Both the position numbers and the translations under genes were made by a program. Shown here one piece after another: positions 27,977-36,963 of a stretch of DNA of 64,000 bases; the stretch's first letter is position 1; every line of letters starts with the position of its first letter. The DNA is from Stenotrophomonas aracearum (GTDB lineage: Bacteria > Pseudomonadota > Gammaproteobacteria > Xanthomonadales > Xanthomonadaceae). Location of the stretch: contig NZ_CP115543.1 of NCBI RefSeq assembly GCF_031834615.1, forward strand, positions 1,313,001 through 1,377,000, written 5' to 3'. The notes beneath the pieces are model-generated. The model did not search any database and was not told the origin of the DNA. It worked only from the letters and a program-made list of their open reading frames with translations.

Positions 27977-28525
27977 ATGCGCATTCCGCTGCTGCTGTCG
28001 CTGTTGCTTCCGGCCGTTGCCCTGGCCCAGACCCCGCCGCCGGCCACCCCGGCCCCGGCGCCCGCACGCCCGGCGGCGTCCGCGCCCGCTGCGCCGACCG
28101 CTCCGGCTGCGCCGGCACGTCCCGCGCTCACTCCGCAGCAGCAGGCCCAGGTGCAGAAGCAGGACGCCGAAATGGCCGCCGCCGGCCTGAAGGTCGCCCA
28201 GTTGGTGGATACCAACCGGGCAGCTGAAGCCTGGAAAGGCGCCTCGGCCATCGCCCGCAAGTCGGTCACCGAGCAGGCCTTCGTGAGCCAGCTGGCGGCC
28301 GACCGCACCCGCCTCGGCGCGTTGCAGTCGCGCGGTACGCCGGTGGTGACCCGGGTCAAGTACGCACCCGGCGCCACGGTGCCCGAGGGCCTGTACATCA
28401 ACGTCAGCTTCCCCACCCGGTTCGCCAACAATGCCCAGCCGGTGCGTGAACTGGTCTCGTTCCGCCTGGACGAAGACAAGGTCTGGCGCCTGGCCGGTTA
28501 CAGCGTGCGCGCCGCCGCTCCCTGA
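27977..28525 (+). CDS. Secreted DUF4019-like protein
   Basis: This 182-residue protein has a signal peptide (residues 1-18, cleavage after VALA), a 35-residue Pro/Ala linker and then a single small domain. The pattern around AAEAWKGASAIARKSVTEQAF, VKYAPGATVPEGLYINVSFPT and the ending DKVWRLAGYSV fits the DUF4019 family. The function of the family is unknown. It probably faces the periplasm. The MAPEG gene follows after 18 bases with its own AAGGAA site, so they may be co-transcribed. Confidence 0.75.
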   Translation: MRIPLLLSLLLPAVALAQTPPPATPAPAPARPAASAPAAPTAPAAPARPALTPQQQAQVQKQDAEMAAAGLKVAQLVDTNRAAEAWKGASAIARKSVTEQAFVSQLAADRTRLGALQSRGTPVVTRVKYAPGATVPEGLYINVSFPTRFANNAQPVRELVSFRLDEDKVWRLAGYSVRAAAP

Positions 28526-28543
28526 CACCACAAGGAACATCGC

Positions 28544-28945
28544 ATGGGTATCGAAATCCAGATGCTGGGCTGGGCCATCGTGCTCGGCCTGGTGCAGGTG
28601 ATGCTGGCCGCTGCGGCGGTCACCCGCGAACGCGGCACGGCTTGGAACGCGTCGGCGCGCGACGGCACCCCGCCGCCTCCGGGGTTGCTGGCCGGGCGCC
28701 TGCAGCGCGCACAGTCCAATTTCCTGGAAACGTTTGCGTTCTTCGCCGCTGCCGTGCTCGCGGTGGTGCTGACCCAGCGCCAGGACGCGACCACCGCGCT
28801 GGCGGTGCAGCTGTATTTCTGGGCGCGGGTGGTCTACCTGCCGCTCTACGCTGCCGGCATTCCGTACGTACGCAGCCTGGTCTGGCTGGTGTCGATGGCC
28901 GGCATCGTACTGTTGCTGTGGCGCCTGCTGCACGGCCTGGCGTGA
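28544..28945 (+). CDS. MAPEG-family membrane protein
   Basis: This 133-residue integral membrane protein has four predicted helices and the MAPEG pattern: RLQRAQSNFLETFAFF near residues 51-66, then a helix with YFWARVVYLPLYAAGIPYVRS. The family includes glutathione-dependent enzymes of eicosanoid metabolism in eukaryotes; bacterial members are poorly characterised. The ATG has an AAGGAA site 5-10 bases upstream. Confidence 0.88.
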   Translation: MGIEIQMLGWAIVLGLVQVMLAAAAVTRERGTAWNASARDGTPPPPGLLAGRLQRAQSNFLETFAFFAAAVLAVVLTQRQDATTALAVQLYFWARVVYLPLYAAGIPYVRSLVWLVSMAGIVLLLWRLLHGLA

Positions 28946-29033
28946 ACTGTTGCCGACGCGGCTGATCCAGATCAAGGGCGGCCATCCGCTGTAGCGGTAA
29001 GCTTGAAGCTGGACCCACATCGGATAACGGACC

Positions 29034-30230
29034 ATGGCGGACACGCCCGGAAAGGATGCGCAGTCAGTGGATGTGCTGGTGGTTGGCGCCGGACCGGCCG
29101 GGCTGTGTTTCGCGCGTGCGCTGGCCGGCACGGGCCTGAAGGTGACCGTGGTGGAACAGCAGCCGCGCGCGGCGCTGGCCGAGGCTGCGTTCGATGGCCG
29201 CGAGATCGCGCTGACCCATGCCTCGCGCCAGATCCTGGAGCATCTGGGCCTGTGGGCCCGGCTCGATCCGGCTGAAATATCGCCGCTGCGCGATGCGCGG
29301 GTGATGGACGGCGGCTCGCCGTTCGCGTTGACCTTCGCTGCCGGTGAAAAGCACGGCGGCGACCTCGGTTGGCTGGTGCCCAACCATCTGATCCGGCGCG
29401 CGGCGTGGGACAGCGTGCAGGGCCAGGCCGACCTGGAAATCCTGGACCAGTGCAGTGTGCGTGGCATCCTGCCCGGCGCCCGCCACAGCACGGTGACCCT
29501 GGCCGACGGCCGCGAACTGCACGCGAAGCTGGTCGTGGCGGCCGACAGCCGCTTTTCCTCGACCCGGCGCATGCTGGGCATCGGCGCGCGCATGCGCGAC
29601 TTCGGCAAGTCGATGCTGGTCTGCCGCATGCAGATCGAGGTGCCGCACCAGCACACTGCGTGGGAGTGGTTCGGCTATGGCCGCACCCTGGCGCTGCTGC
29701 CGCTCAACGGTGACCAGGCTTCTGCGGTGATCACGCTGCCGCCACGTGAGATCGAGGCGCTGCTGGCACAGGACGAGGCCGGCTTCGGGCAGCGCATCAG
29801 CGAATACTTTGAACATCGGCTGGGCGCGATGACGCCGGTAGCGAAACCCATCGCGTACCCGCTGGTGGGCGTGTTTGCCAACGCATTCGTGGGCGAGCGC
29901 TGCGCGCTGATCGGCGACGCCGCGGTGGGCATGCACCCGGTCACCGCGCATGGGTTCAACCTGGGGCTGCAGTGCCAGCAGCGGCTGGCCGAGGTGCTGC
30001 GGCGCGCCGCGCAGCGGGGCACCGACATCGCCGCGCCGGCCGGGCTGGCCCGCTACGAGCGCGGCCACCGGCTGGCGTCACGGCCGCTGTACGAGGCGAC
30101 CAATGCGATCGCCACGCTGTACACCGACGACCGCCTGCCAGCGCGCCTGCTGCGCCGGGCCGGGCTGCGGCTGGCGCAGGGAGTCACCCCGTTCCGGCAG
30201 CTGATCGCCGCGCACCTGACCCAGCGTTAG
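29034..30230 (+). CDS. ubiM: UbiH/UbiM-family FAD-dependent hydroxylase
   Basis: This 398-residue flavoprotein monooxygenase has the N-terminal Rossmann dinucleotide motif VLVVGAGPAGLCFARAL, the second FAD motif GDAAVGMHPVTAHGFNLGLQ near residue 300, and an intermediate DG-type segment. The variant HPVTAHGFNLG is the form I associate with UbiM, the 5-demethoxyubiquinol hydroxylase that replaces several dedicated ubiquinone hydroxylases in some proteobacteria; UbiH/UbiF are alternatives. The stop overlaps the end of the convergent S4 gene by four bases. Confidence 0.78.
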   Translation: MADTPGKDAQSVDVLVVGAGPAGLCFARALAGTGLKVTVVEQQPRAALAEAAFDGREIALTHASRQILEHLGLWARLDPAEISPLRDARVMDGGSPFALTFAAGEKHGGDLGWLVPNHLIRRAAWDSVQGQADLEILDQCSVRGILPGARHSTVTLADGRELHAKLVVAADSRFSSTRRMLGIGARMRDFGKSMLVCRMQIEVPHQHTAWEWFGYGRTLALLPLNGDQASAVITLPPREIEALLAQDEAGFGQRISEYFEHRLGAMTPVAKPIAYPLVGVFANAFVGERCALIGDAAVGMHPVTAHGFNLGLQCQQRLAEVLRRAAQRGTDIAAPAGLARYERGHRLASRPLYEATNAIATLYTDDRLPARLLRRAGLRLAQGVTPFRQLIAAHLTQR

Positions 30231-30457
30231 GGGGCGTCCGAGTCGGCGATGACGTTGATCACGGTGTCGCCGAACTGGACCTGCTGGCCTGCGCGGATCT
30301 TGCAGGCCTTGCGCAGCTCCACTTCACCATCAACGGTGACATGGCCATCGCCGATCACGGTCTTGGCTTCACCGCCGCTGGTGACCAGGTCGGCCAGCTT
30401 CAGCAGCTGCTTCAGTTCCACGTAGTCGCGGTCGAGTTCGAATTCCAGGGTCTGCAT
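30227..30457 (-). CDS. S4-domain RNA-binding protein (YbcJ-like)
   Basis: This 76-residue protein is a single S4 domain: YVELKQLLKLADLVTSGGEAK, then VTVDGEVELRKACKIRAGQQV. It is the size of the YbcJ family, stand-alone S4 proteins thought to bind structured RNA. It is convergent with the UbiM-like gene, sharing the bases 30227-30230 between the two stop codons. Confidence 0.88.
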   Translation of the reverse strand: MQTLEFELDRDYVELKQLLKLADLVTSGGEAKTVIGDGHVTVDGEVELRKACKIRAGQQVQFGDTVINVIADSDAP

Positions 30458-30694
30458 GGAAGGGGTATCCTAGGGGGCCGGAAGAGGGCGCGTATTGTGC
30501 GCCAGGACGGCGTTCCTGCGCGTATCTGTACACGTCGTTCAGGAACCATGCGGTATCATTCCGCCCTGAGCGAGTGAATCCTCCTCCAGACCGAGCAGCG
30601 CCAGGGCACGCGATAAGAAAGGGCGCCCAAAGCGCGGACCATCCTTTTTTTGTATCGCACTGCCCTGTGAAGGGTAGTGCCTTCGGAGTTCCCC
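30458..30694 (+). promoter_or_regulatory. Gene-free stretch with the long leader of the DeaD helicase gene
   Basis: No gene is visible in these 237 bases. A TATCAT -10-like hexamer (30553-30558) would give a leader of roughly 130 bases. The leader contains AAAGG (30618-30622) that can pair with CCTTT (30643-30647) around a GC-rich insert, followed by a T-run (30645-30651): the shape of a terminator or attenuator inside the leader. The promoter of the divergent S4 gene must also lie here. Confidence 0.4.
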
Positions 30695-32626
30695 ATGTCC
30701 CAAGAATCCCCCGCGCCGCTGCTGTTCGCAGACCTCGGCCTGTCCGACGCTGTGATGCAGGCCGTGGCCGCCGTCGGCTATGAAACCCCCTCGCCGATCC
30801 AGGCCGCCACCATTCCAGCCATGCTGGAAGGGCGCGACGTGCTCGGCCAGGCCCAGACCGGTACCGGCAAGACCGCCGCCTTCGCGCTGCCGGTGCTGTC
30901 CAACCTCGATTTCAACCAGACCAAGCCGCAGGTGCTGGTGCTGGCGCCGACCCGTGAACTCGCCATCCAGGTCGCCGAGGCGTTCCAGACCTATTCCTCG
31001 AAGATCCCCGGCTTCCGCGTGCTGCCGGTGTACGGCGGCCAGCCCTACGGCCAGCAGCTGCAGGCCCTGCGCCGTGGCGTGCACGTCATCGTCGGCACCC
31101 CGGGCCGGGTCATCGACCACCTGGACCGCGGCACCCTGGACCTGTCCGAGCTGAAGACGCTGGTGCTGGACGAAGCCGACGAAATGCTGCGCATGGGCTT
31201 CATCGACGACGTTGAAGCCGTGCTCAAGAAGCTGCCGGAAAGCCGCCAGGTCGCGCTGTTCTCGGCGACCATGCCGCCGCAGATCCGCCGCATCGCGCAG
31301 ACCTACCTGCAGAACCCGGCCGAAGTCACCATCGCGGCCAAGACCACCACCTCGGCCAACATCCGCCAGCGTTACTGGTGGGTGAGTGGCATGCACAAGC
31401 TGGACGCGCTGACCCGCATCCTGGAAGTGGAGCCGTTCGACGCGATGATCATCTTCGCGCGGACCAAGGCCGCCACCGAAGAACTGGCCGAAAAGCTGCA
31501 GGCCCGTGGCCTGGCCGCCGCCGCCATCAATGGCGACATGCAGCAGGCGCAGCGCGAGCGCACCATCGCCCAGCTCAAGGAAGGCAAGCTGGACATCCTG
31601 GTCGCCACCGACGTGGCCGCGCGCGGCCTGGACGTGGAGCGCATCAGCCACGTGCTGAACTACGACATTCCGTACGACACCGAAAGCTACGTGCACCGCA
31701 TCGGCCGTACCGGTCGTGCCGGCCGCACCGGTGACGCAATCCTGTTCGCCACCCCGCGCGAGAAGGGCATGCTGCGTGCGATCGAGCGCGCCACCCGCCA
31801 GCCGATCGAAGAGATGCAGCTGCCGAGCGTGGATGCAGTCAACGACACCCGCATCAGCAAGTTCATGAGCCGCATCAGCGACGCACTCGATGCCGGCGGT
31901 ACCGAGTTCTACCGCGACCTGCTGCAGCGCCTGGAAGGCGAGAAGAACGTGCCGGCTATCGAGATTGCCGCCGCGCTGGCCAAGCTGCTGCAGGGCGATG
32001 CTCCGTTCCTGCTGACCCCGCCGGTGCGTGGCGCGCGCGAAGAGCGTGCCCCGCGCAGCAACGACCGCAACGACCGTGGCGAGCGCCCGGCCCGTTTCGA
32101 ACCGCGCTTCGAGCGTGGTCCGCGTCGTGAAGACGACCGCGGCCCGCGCCCGGAACGCGATTTCGGCAACAACGATGGTGGCTTCGAACGCGCGCCGCGC
32201 CGTGACATCGCCCCGCGTGGTCCGGCCGAACAGGGCATGGAAACCTTCCGCATCGAAGTGGGCCACGTGCATGGCGTCAAGCCGGGCAACATCGTCGGCG
32301 CGATCGCCAACGAAGCCGGGCTGGAAAGCCGCTTCATCGGCCGCATCGACATCCATGACGACTTCTCGATCCTGGACCTGCCGGCCGAAATGCCGGGCGA
32401 CCTGCTCACCCACCTGAAGAAGGTGTGGGTCTCGGGCCAGCAGCTTCAGATGCGCAAGGTCGAGCCGGGCGAAGACCTGACCCCGTCGGCGCGCCCGCCG
32501 TTCAAGCCGAAGTTCGGCCGCGGCGGCAAGCCGGGCGGCCCGGGTGGCCACCGTGGCGGTCCGGGCGGCAACGACCGCCCGCCGCGCCGCGACGGCTTCA
32601 AGCCGCGCGGTCCGCGCAACGGCTGA
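30695..32626 (+). CDS. deaD: DEAD-box ATP-dependent RNA helicase DeaD (CsdA)
   Basis: This 643-residue RNA helicase acts in ribosome assembly and mRNA remodelling, especially in the cold. The helicase core has the Q motif and Walker A AQTGTGKTAAF (residues ~48-58), DEADEM, SAT and HRIGRTGRAGR. A DbpA-type RNA-binding domain is at about residues 510-590 (ETFRIEVGHVHGVKPGNIVG). The Arg/Gly-rich stretches before and after it (RGERPARFEPRFERG; GGKPGGPGGHRGGPGG) are typical of DeaD. The ATG at 30695 starts the conserved protein. A strong terminator follows. Confidence 0.96.
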   Translation: MSQESPAPLLFADLGLSDAVMQAVAAVGYETPSPIQAATIPAMLEGRDVLGQAQTGTGKTAAFALPVLSNLDFNQTKPQVLVLAPTRELAIQVAEAFQTYSSKIPGFRVLPVYGGQPYGQQLQALRRGVHVIVGTPGRVIDHLDRGTLDLSELKTLVLDEADEMLRMGFIDDVEAVLKKLPESRQVALFSATMPPQIRRIAQTYLQNPAEVTIAAKTTTSANIRQRYWWVSGMHKLDALTRILEVEPFDAMIIFARTKAATEELAEKLQARGLAAAAINGDMQQAQRERTIAQLKEGKLDILVATDVAARGLDVERISHVLNYDIPYDTESYVHRIGRTGRAGRTGDAILFATPREKGMLRAIERATRQPIEEMQLPSVDAVNDTRISKFMSRISDALDAGGTEFYRDLLQRLEGEKNVPAIEIAAALAKLLQGDAPFLLTPPVRGAREERAPRSNDRNDRGERPARFEPRFERGPRREDDRGPRPERDFGNNDGGFERAPRRDIAPRGPAEQGMETFRIEVGHVHGVKPGNIVGAIANEAGLESRFIGRIDIHDDFSILDLPAEMPGDLLTHLKKVWVSGQQLQMRKVEPGEDLTPSARPPFKPKFGRGGKPGGPGGHRGGPGGNDRPPRRDGFKPRGPRNG

Positions 32627-32644
32627 TCGTCCAGCGATCTTCCC

Positions 32645-32678
32645 AACAACGCCAGCCTTCGGGCTGGCGTTGTTGTTT
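32645..32678 (+). terminator. Intrinsic terminator of deaD
   Basis: AACAACGCCAGCC-TTCG-GGCTGGCGTTGTT is a 13-base-pair perfect stem with a stable UUCG-type loop followed by GTTTG, 18 bases after the stop. Confidence 0.92.
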
Positions 32679-32735
32679 GCACCAGCCTCACGGTGCAGGG
32701 TTATGCTCTGATCACCATGGCGCCGGAGGGATCTG

Positions 32736-35153
32736 ATGCTGGGACGCAGCAGTGACATGGGCAGTGCCGCAGTACCGCATGTCACGCGGGGCTTGACCCT
32801 GCGCTTCGTGCTGCTCACCGGCATGGCGATCGGGCTGGTGGGATTGTCGGCGCTGGTCCAGGAACTGCAGGCGGCGTCCACCGCGTGGATCGTCGGCCAG
32901 AGCCACTGGTCGCGCAGCCAGCAGCACGCGACTTTCGCGCTGGAGCGTTACATCACCTCCGGCAACCCGTCGGCGCTGGCCGAAGCCCGCTCGGCATTGC
33001 AGGTGCCGCTGGGCGACCTGGAGGCGCGGCGCGCGCTGGAGCAGAACCCACCGGACATTGCGCGCGCGCGGCAGGGGTTTCTGCAGGGGGGCAATGCCCC
33101 GAGCGATATCAACCGGCTGATCCTTTCGTTCCAGTACCTGGGCAGGATGGGCTATTTCCAGGACGCCGTCCGCGTATGGCGGCAGACCGACCACGGCCTG
33201 GCCCAGATGGAGGAGATAGCCCGGACCGCACACGCCAACAAGGCCGACGGCAGCCCGGAGCCCGCCCTGCGCGACGCCTTGCTGGTGCAGTTGCAGGCGC
33301 TGGACCGCAGCCTGCAGGCGCAGGCCCGTGCCTTCTCGCTGGCGCTGCTCAACACCGCGTCCATCGTGCGCATCGCCACGCTGGTCGTGGCCGGGTTGTC
33401 GGTGCTGTTGATCACGCTGGTGGCGGTACTGCTGGCGCGCCGTGTCCGGCACGACCTGATCGAACAGGAAAGCCGCTTCCGCGCCGCGTTCTACCAGGCC
33501 ACGGTAGGCATGCTCAAACTCGACCACGCCGGTGGCATCGTCGAAGCCAACCAGGCGGTGGCCGACATCCTCGGCTACCGGCGCGACGAGCTGCTGGGCA
33601 TGGAGCTGCCGGAACTGCTGGTGGACGGCGAGCTGGTGCTCGACGAGGCCGAGGGCATCGACTGGATCCGCCAGCTGCGCCCCGGTGAGCTGCGCTTCCT
33701 GCGTGCCGACGGTGGCCTGCTCTGGGGGCGCTGGAGCGGCACCCTGGTGCGCAGCCCCGGCCGCGAGCCCACCGTGTTCGCGATCATCGAAGACGTGTCG
33801 CAGAACCACGCCCTGGCCCGCGAAGTCGAACACCACGCCAGCCACGACCCCCTGACCGGGCTGATCAACCGCCGCGAGATCGAACGCCTGCTGGAGCTGG
33901 CCCTGCTCGACGTGCGCAGCCACGGTGGCACCCACAGCCTGTGCTACCTGGACCTGGACTACTTCAAGCTGGTAAATGACGGGCTTGGCCACGCGGCAGG
34001 CGATCAGCTGCTGCGGGGATTCGCCGACTATCTGGAAGGTGCGGTGCGCGAAGGCGACTGGGTCGGCCGCATGGGCGGCGACGAGTTCGCGCTGTTCCTG
34101 CGCGGGGCGCGCCAGGAAGAAGCCAGGCAGGTGCTGCAGCGGATCGCGCGCAACCTGGGCCAGGCCGGCTTCCAGCGCGACGACGGCACGCCCAAGGTCA
34201 GCTGCAGCATCGGCGTGGTCGAGATCGACGCCGACGTGGCCGATGTCAACTGGCTGATGAGCGCGGCCGACAGTGCCTGTTACGCAGCCAAGCAGGCCGG
34301 GCGCAACCGCGTGCATCTCTTCAACGAGAACCGCATGGCGCTGGAAGAACGGCTGGCCGAGGCCGACCGGCTGGCCCATGTCTCCAGTGCGATCGCCGAG
34401 AACCGCATGCTGCTGTACGCGCAGCGGATCGAGCAGGTCGGCGACCCCGGGTTCCTGCATTACGAAGTACTGGTGCGCATGCGCGGAACAGACGGCCAGC
34501 TGCACGGGCCGGGCGACTTCATGCCGGCGGTGGAGCGCTACGGCATGGGCATGGCGCTGGACCGGCACGTGCTCGGCCTGCTGTTCCGCCACCTGCAGCT
34601 GTGTCCGGCGCATGTGCAGCGGCTGGGCCTGTGCAACGTGAACGTGTCGGCGCAGTCCATCGCCGAACCCAGCTTCCTGGCCTTCGTCTGCGACCTGCTG
34701 GAACGCAACCGCGGCCTGGCCCGCAAGCTGTGTTTCGAGATCACTGAAACCGCCGCGATCAGCAACCTGGAGCAGGCGCGGAGCTTCGTCGAGGGCGTAA
34801 AGGCGCGCGGCTGCCGGGTGGCGCTGGACGACTTCGGCTCCGGGCTGTCCTCATTCGGCTACCTGCGCCAGCTGCCGGCGGACATGCTCAAGATCGACGG
34901 CGTGTTCGTGCGCGACATGGACGTCGACCCGGTCAGCCGTGCCACCGTGCGCGCGATTACCGAGATTGGCCGCGAACTGCACATGAGCGTGGTGGCCGAA
35001 TGGGTGGAGACCGAAGAGGTGGCCCGCCAGCTGCAGGCGCTGGGCGTGGAAGGCCTGCAGGGCTATGCGGTCGAGCGGCCGATGCCGCTAGAAAAGCTGA
35101 CCCAGCCCTCGTTGTGGCGGGAAGCGCCGAGCGCCTCCGGGCGCCTGTCCTGA
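32736..35153 (+). CDS. Membrane-bound PAS-GGDEF-EAL protein (c-di-GMP turnover)
   Basis: This 805-residue protein has two membrane segments (about residues 25-45 and 205-230) bounding a periplasmic sensor region, then a PAS domain (about 245-360), a GGDEF domain with intact MGGDEF near residue 447, and an EAL domain. The EAL signature reads EVL with Glu577, and the other catalytic markers are present (NVNVSAQS, EITETA, DDFGSGLSSFGYL, MLKIDG, AEWVE). Both synthesis and hydrolysis of c-di-GMP are therefore possible. The ATG at 32736 follows GGAGGG by 6 bases. It heads a run of three c-di-GMP genes. Confidence 0.93.
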   Translation: MLGRSSDMGSAAVPHVTRGLTLRFVLLTGMAIGLVGLSALVQELQAASTAWIVGQSHWSRSQQHATFALERYITSGNPSALAEARSALQVPLGDLEARRALEQNPPDIARARQGFLQGGNAPSDINRLILSFQYLGRMGYFQDAVRVWRQTDHGLAQMEEIARTAHANKADGSPEPALRDALLVQLQALDRSLQAQARAFSLALLNTASIVRIATLVVAGLSVLLITLVAVLLARRVRHDLIEQESRFRAAFYQATVGMLKLDHAGGIVEANQAVADILGYRRDELLGMELPELLVDGELVLDEAEGIDWIRQLRPGELRFLRADGGLLWGRWSGTLVRSPGREPTVFAIIEDVSQNHALAREVEHHASHDPLTGLINRREIERLLELALLDVRSHGGTHSLCYLDLDYFKLVNDGLGHAAGDQLLRGFADYLEGAVREGDWVGRMGGDEFALFLRGARQEEARQVLQRIARNLGQAGFQRDDGTPKVSCSIGVVEIDADVADVNWLMSAADSACYAAKQAGRNRVHLFNENRMALEERLAEADRLAHVSSAIAENRMLLYAQRIEQVGDPGFLHYEVLVRMRGTDGQLHGPGDFMPAVERYGMGMALDRHVLGLLFRHLQLCPAHVQRLGLCNVNVSAQSIAEPSFLAFVCDLLERNRGLARKLCFEITETAAISNLEQARSFVEGVKARGCRVALDDFGSGLSSFGYLRQLPADMLKIDGVFVRDMDVDPVSRATVRAITEIGRELHMSVVAEWVETEEVARQLQALGVEGLQGYAVERPMPLEKLTQPSLWREAPSASGRLS

Positions 35154-35243
35154 ACGGTCACGCGCGCGGCCGGGCTTCTTGCGATAATGCCGCCGGGGAC
35201 GCGGCGCGATGTGCGTAGCGGGGGACGGCAACAGGATGGTGGC

Positions 35244-36926
35244 GTGAGGCGCAGCAACGGCAGGTGGCGGGGAACCGGAACAGGAATCGGCTGGCTGCTG
35301 GGCGTGCTGTGCCTGCTGCTGTCGATGACCGCGCTGGCCAGCACCGCCCAGGTCGGGCGCGACGTACTGCTGCTGGGCGCGGCCACGTCCGACCAGACCC
35401 CGCAGCGTGCCTGTCCGCCGGAAGTGCTGGCCCGGCACCAGGACATCCTGTCGATCCCGGCGCCGGCCGAGGGCTGGTCGGGTGCACCGCAGGCGGTGGA
35501 TGTGTTCGGCGTGTTGACCGGCGAAGTCCGCATCAGCCACGGCGACCGCGTGATCTGCGGCAACATGCACGACGCGCGCACCCGCGACTCGCGCTTCCGC
35601 GCCGGCGTGGGCATGGTAGTGGTGCCCAAGGCCGGCGAACGCGAACCCATCGTGGTGTCCTGGGCCACTCCGCTCAAGCCGCGCTGGATTCCCACGGTCC
35701 GGCTGGGCGCACCCAGCCCGGTGCAGCAGAACGACACCGCGCGCCTGCTGGTGCGCGCGGCCTGCATCGCGGTGGCGATCGCGCTGGCGCTGTCGGCGTT
35801 GATGGGGTTTGCCACCGCGCGCGACCGCACCTTCCTCTATTACGTCTCGATCTGCCTGGTGTTCGTGCTGTGGCAGGCGGTGCTGGGCGGATTGAGCGGC
35901 TATCCCGAGCCGTGGCTGCCGGTGCATGACCGCGCCTCGTGGTGGCTGGTCGGCCTGACCGCGATGGTGCTGGCCCTGCTGCTGCCGGTGCTGTGGCGGC
36001 TCAATGGCGGCGCGCGGCTGTGGCCGGGCTCCCGCAACGGGCAGCGCGTGGTGCTGTGGGCGTTGATCGGCGCCGGCCTGTGCGTGCCTTGGCTGGGCGT
36101 GACCGGACTGGTTCGGATGGCGGCAGCGCTGGAACTGGTGTTCATACTGGGCTGCATCGCCTGCCTGGGCGTGGGGCTGTGGGCGCTGTTCAAGCGCGAC
36201 GGCTACGCCCTGACCGGGCTGCTTGCATTGGCCCCGTGGTGGATCCTGATTCTCGCCGACGCGGCGCAGGCGCAGTGGTTGACCTCCTACCGGATCGAGG
36301 CGCTGCAGCTGTCGGCCACCTGGTTCCTGATGATGGCCGCCTATGCGCTCAACCTGCGCCTGGGCCGGCTGCGCCAGCAGCGCGACGAAATGCGCCAGCT
36401 GGCCGACACCGATGCGCTGACCGGGCTGCCCAACCGCCGCCACGGCCTGCACCTGCTGGCCCGACACCTGGAACGCGCCGGCGCCGAGCAGCAGCCGCTG
36501 GCGATCGGCTTCCTCGACATCGACCTGTTCAAGGACATCAACGACCGCTTCGGACACGACGTGGGCGACCAGGTGCTGGTGGCGGTGGCGCGTGGCCTGC
36601 GCGGCGCGGTGCGGGTGCAGGACGACGTGATCCGCATGGGCGGCGAGGAATTCCTGGTGCTGCTGCCGGGGGCCTCGCACGGCGCGGCGCTGGCGCGGCT
36701 GGAAAATGTGCGCCTGCAGATGGCGTCGGTCGCCGCGCCGCTGGGCATCGCCGGGCTCGACGTGACCGTGAGCATCGGGCTGGCCGCACTGCGACCGGGT
36801 CGTGACGACCTGGCCGGACTGCTGCGGCGGGCCGACCATGCCATGTACCGGGCCAAGCGCGCCGGCCGCGACCAGGTCTGCGACGGCGAACAGCCGCTGA
36901 CCGCCGACGACCCGCTGATTGCCTGA
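35244..36926 (+). CDS. Membrane diguanylate cyclase (7TM-type sensor + GGDEF)
   Basis: This 560-residue protein has a signal sequence or first helix (residues about 12-32), a periplasmic domain of about 130 residues with two cysteines, seven to eight membrane helices (about 170-390) in the manner of 7TMR-DISM proteins, and a C-terminal GGDEF domain with intact MGGEEF. It should make c-di-GMP. I choose the GTG at 35244 with AGGAT upstream. An in-frame ATG at 35187 overlaps a GATAAT -10-like hexamer and would lie before the transcript start. Confidence 0.88.
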   Translation: MRRSNGRWRGTGTGIGWLLGVLCLLLSMTALASTAQVGRDVLLLGAATSDQTPQRACPPEVLARHQDILSIPAPAEGWSGAPQAVDVFGVLTGEVRISHGDRVICGNMHDARTRDSRFRAGVGMVVVPKAGEREPIVVSWATPLKPRWIPTVRLGAPSPVQQNDTARLLVRAACIAVAIALALSALMGFATARDRTFLYYVSICLVFVLWQAVLGGLSGYPEPWLPVHDRASWWLVGLTAMVLALLLPVLWRLNGGARLWPGSRNGQRVVLWALIGAGLCVPWLGVTGLVRMAAALELVFILGCIACLGVGLWALFKRDGYALTGLLALAPWWILILADAAQAQWLTSYRIEALQLSATWFLMMAAYALNLRLGRLRQQRDEMRQLADTDALTGLPNRRHGLHLLARHLERAGAEQQPLAIGFLDIDLFKDINDRFGHDVGDQVLVAVARGLRGAVRVQDDVIRMGGEEFLVLLPGASHGAALARLENVRLQMASVAAPLGIAGLDVTVSIGLAALRPGRDDLAGLLRRADHAMYRAKRAGRDQVCDGEQPLTADDPLIA

Positions 36927-36963
36927 ACCCGCGCCGGGCCGGCTTTTGCCGGATAATGGCTCG

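Noticed and set aside
34464-34472. Inactive EAL domain because the motif reads EVL
   Set aside because: The catalytic Glu is kept, the middle residue is variable in the family, and the other metal- and substrate-binding motifs are present.
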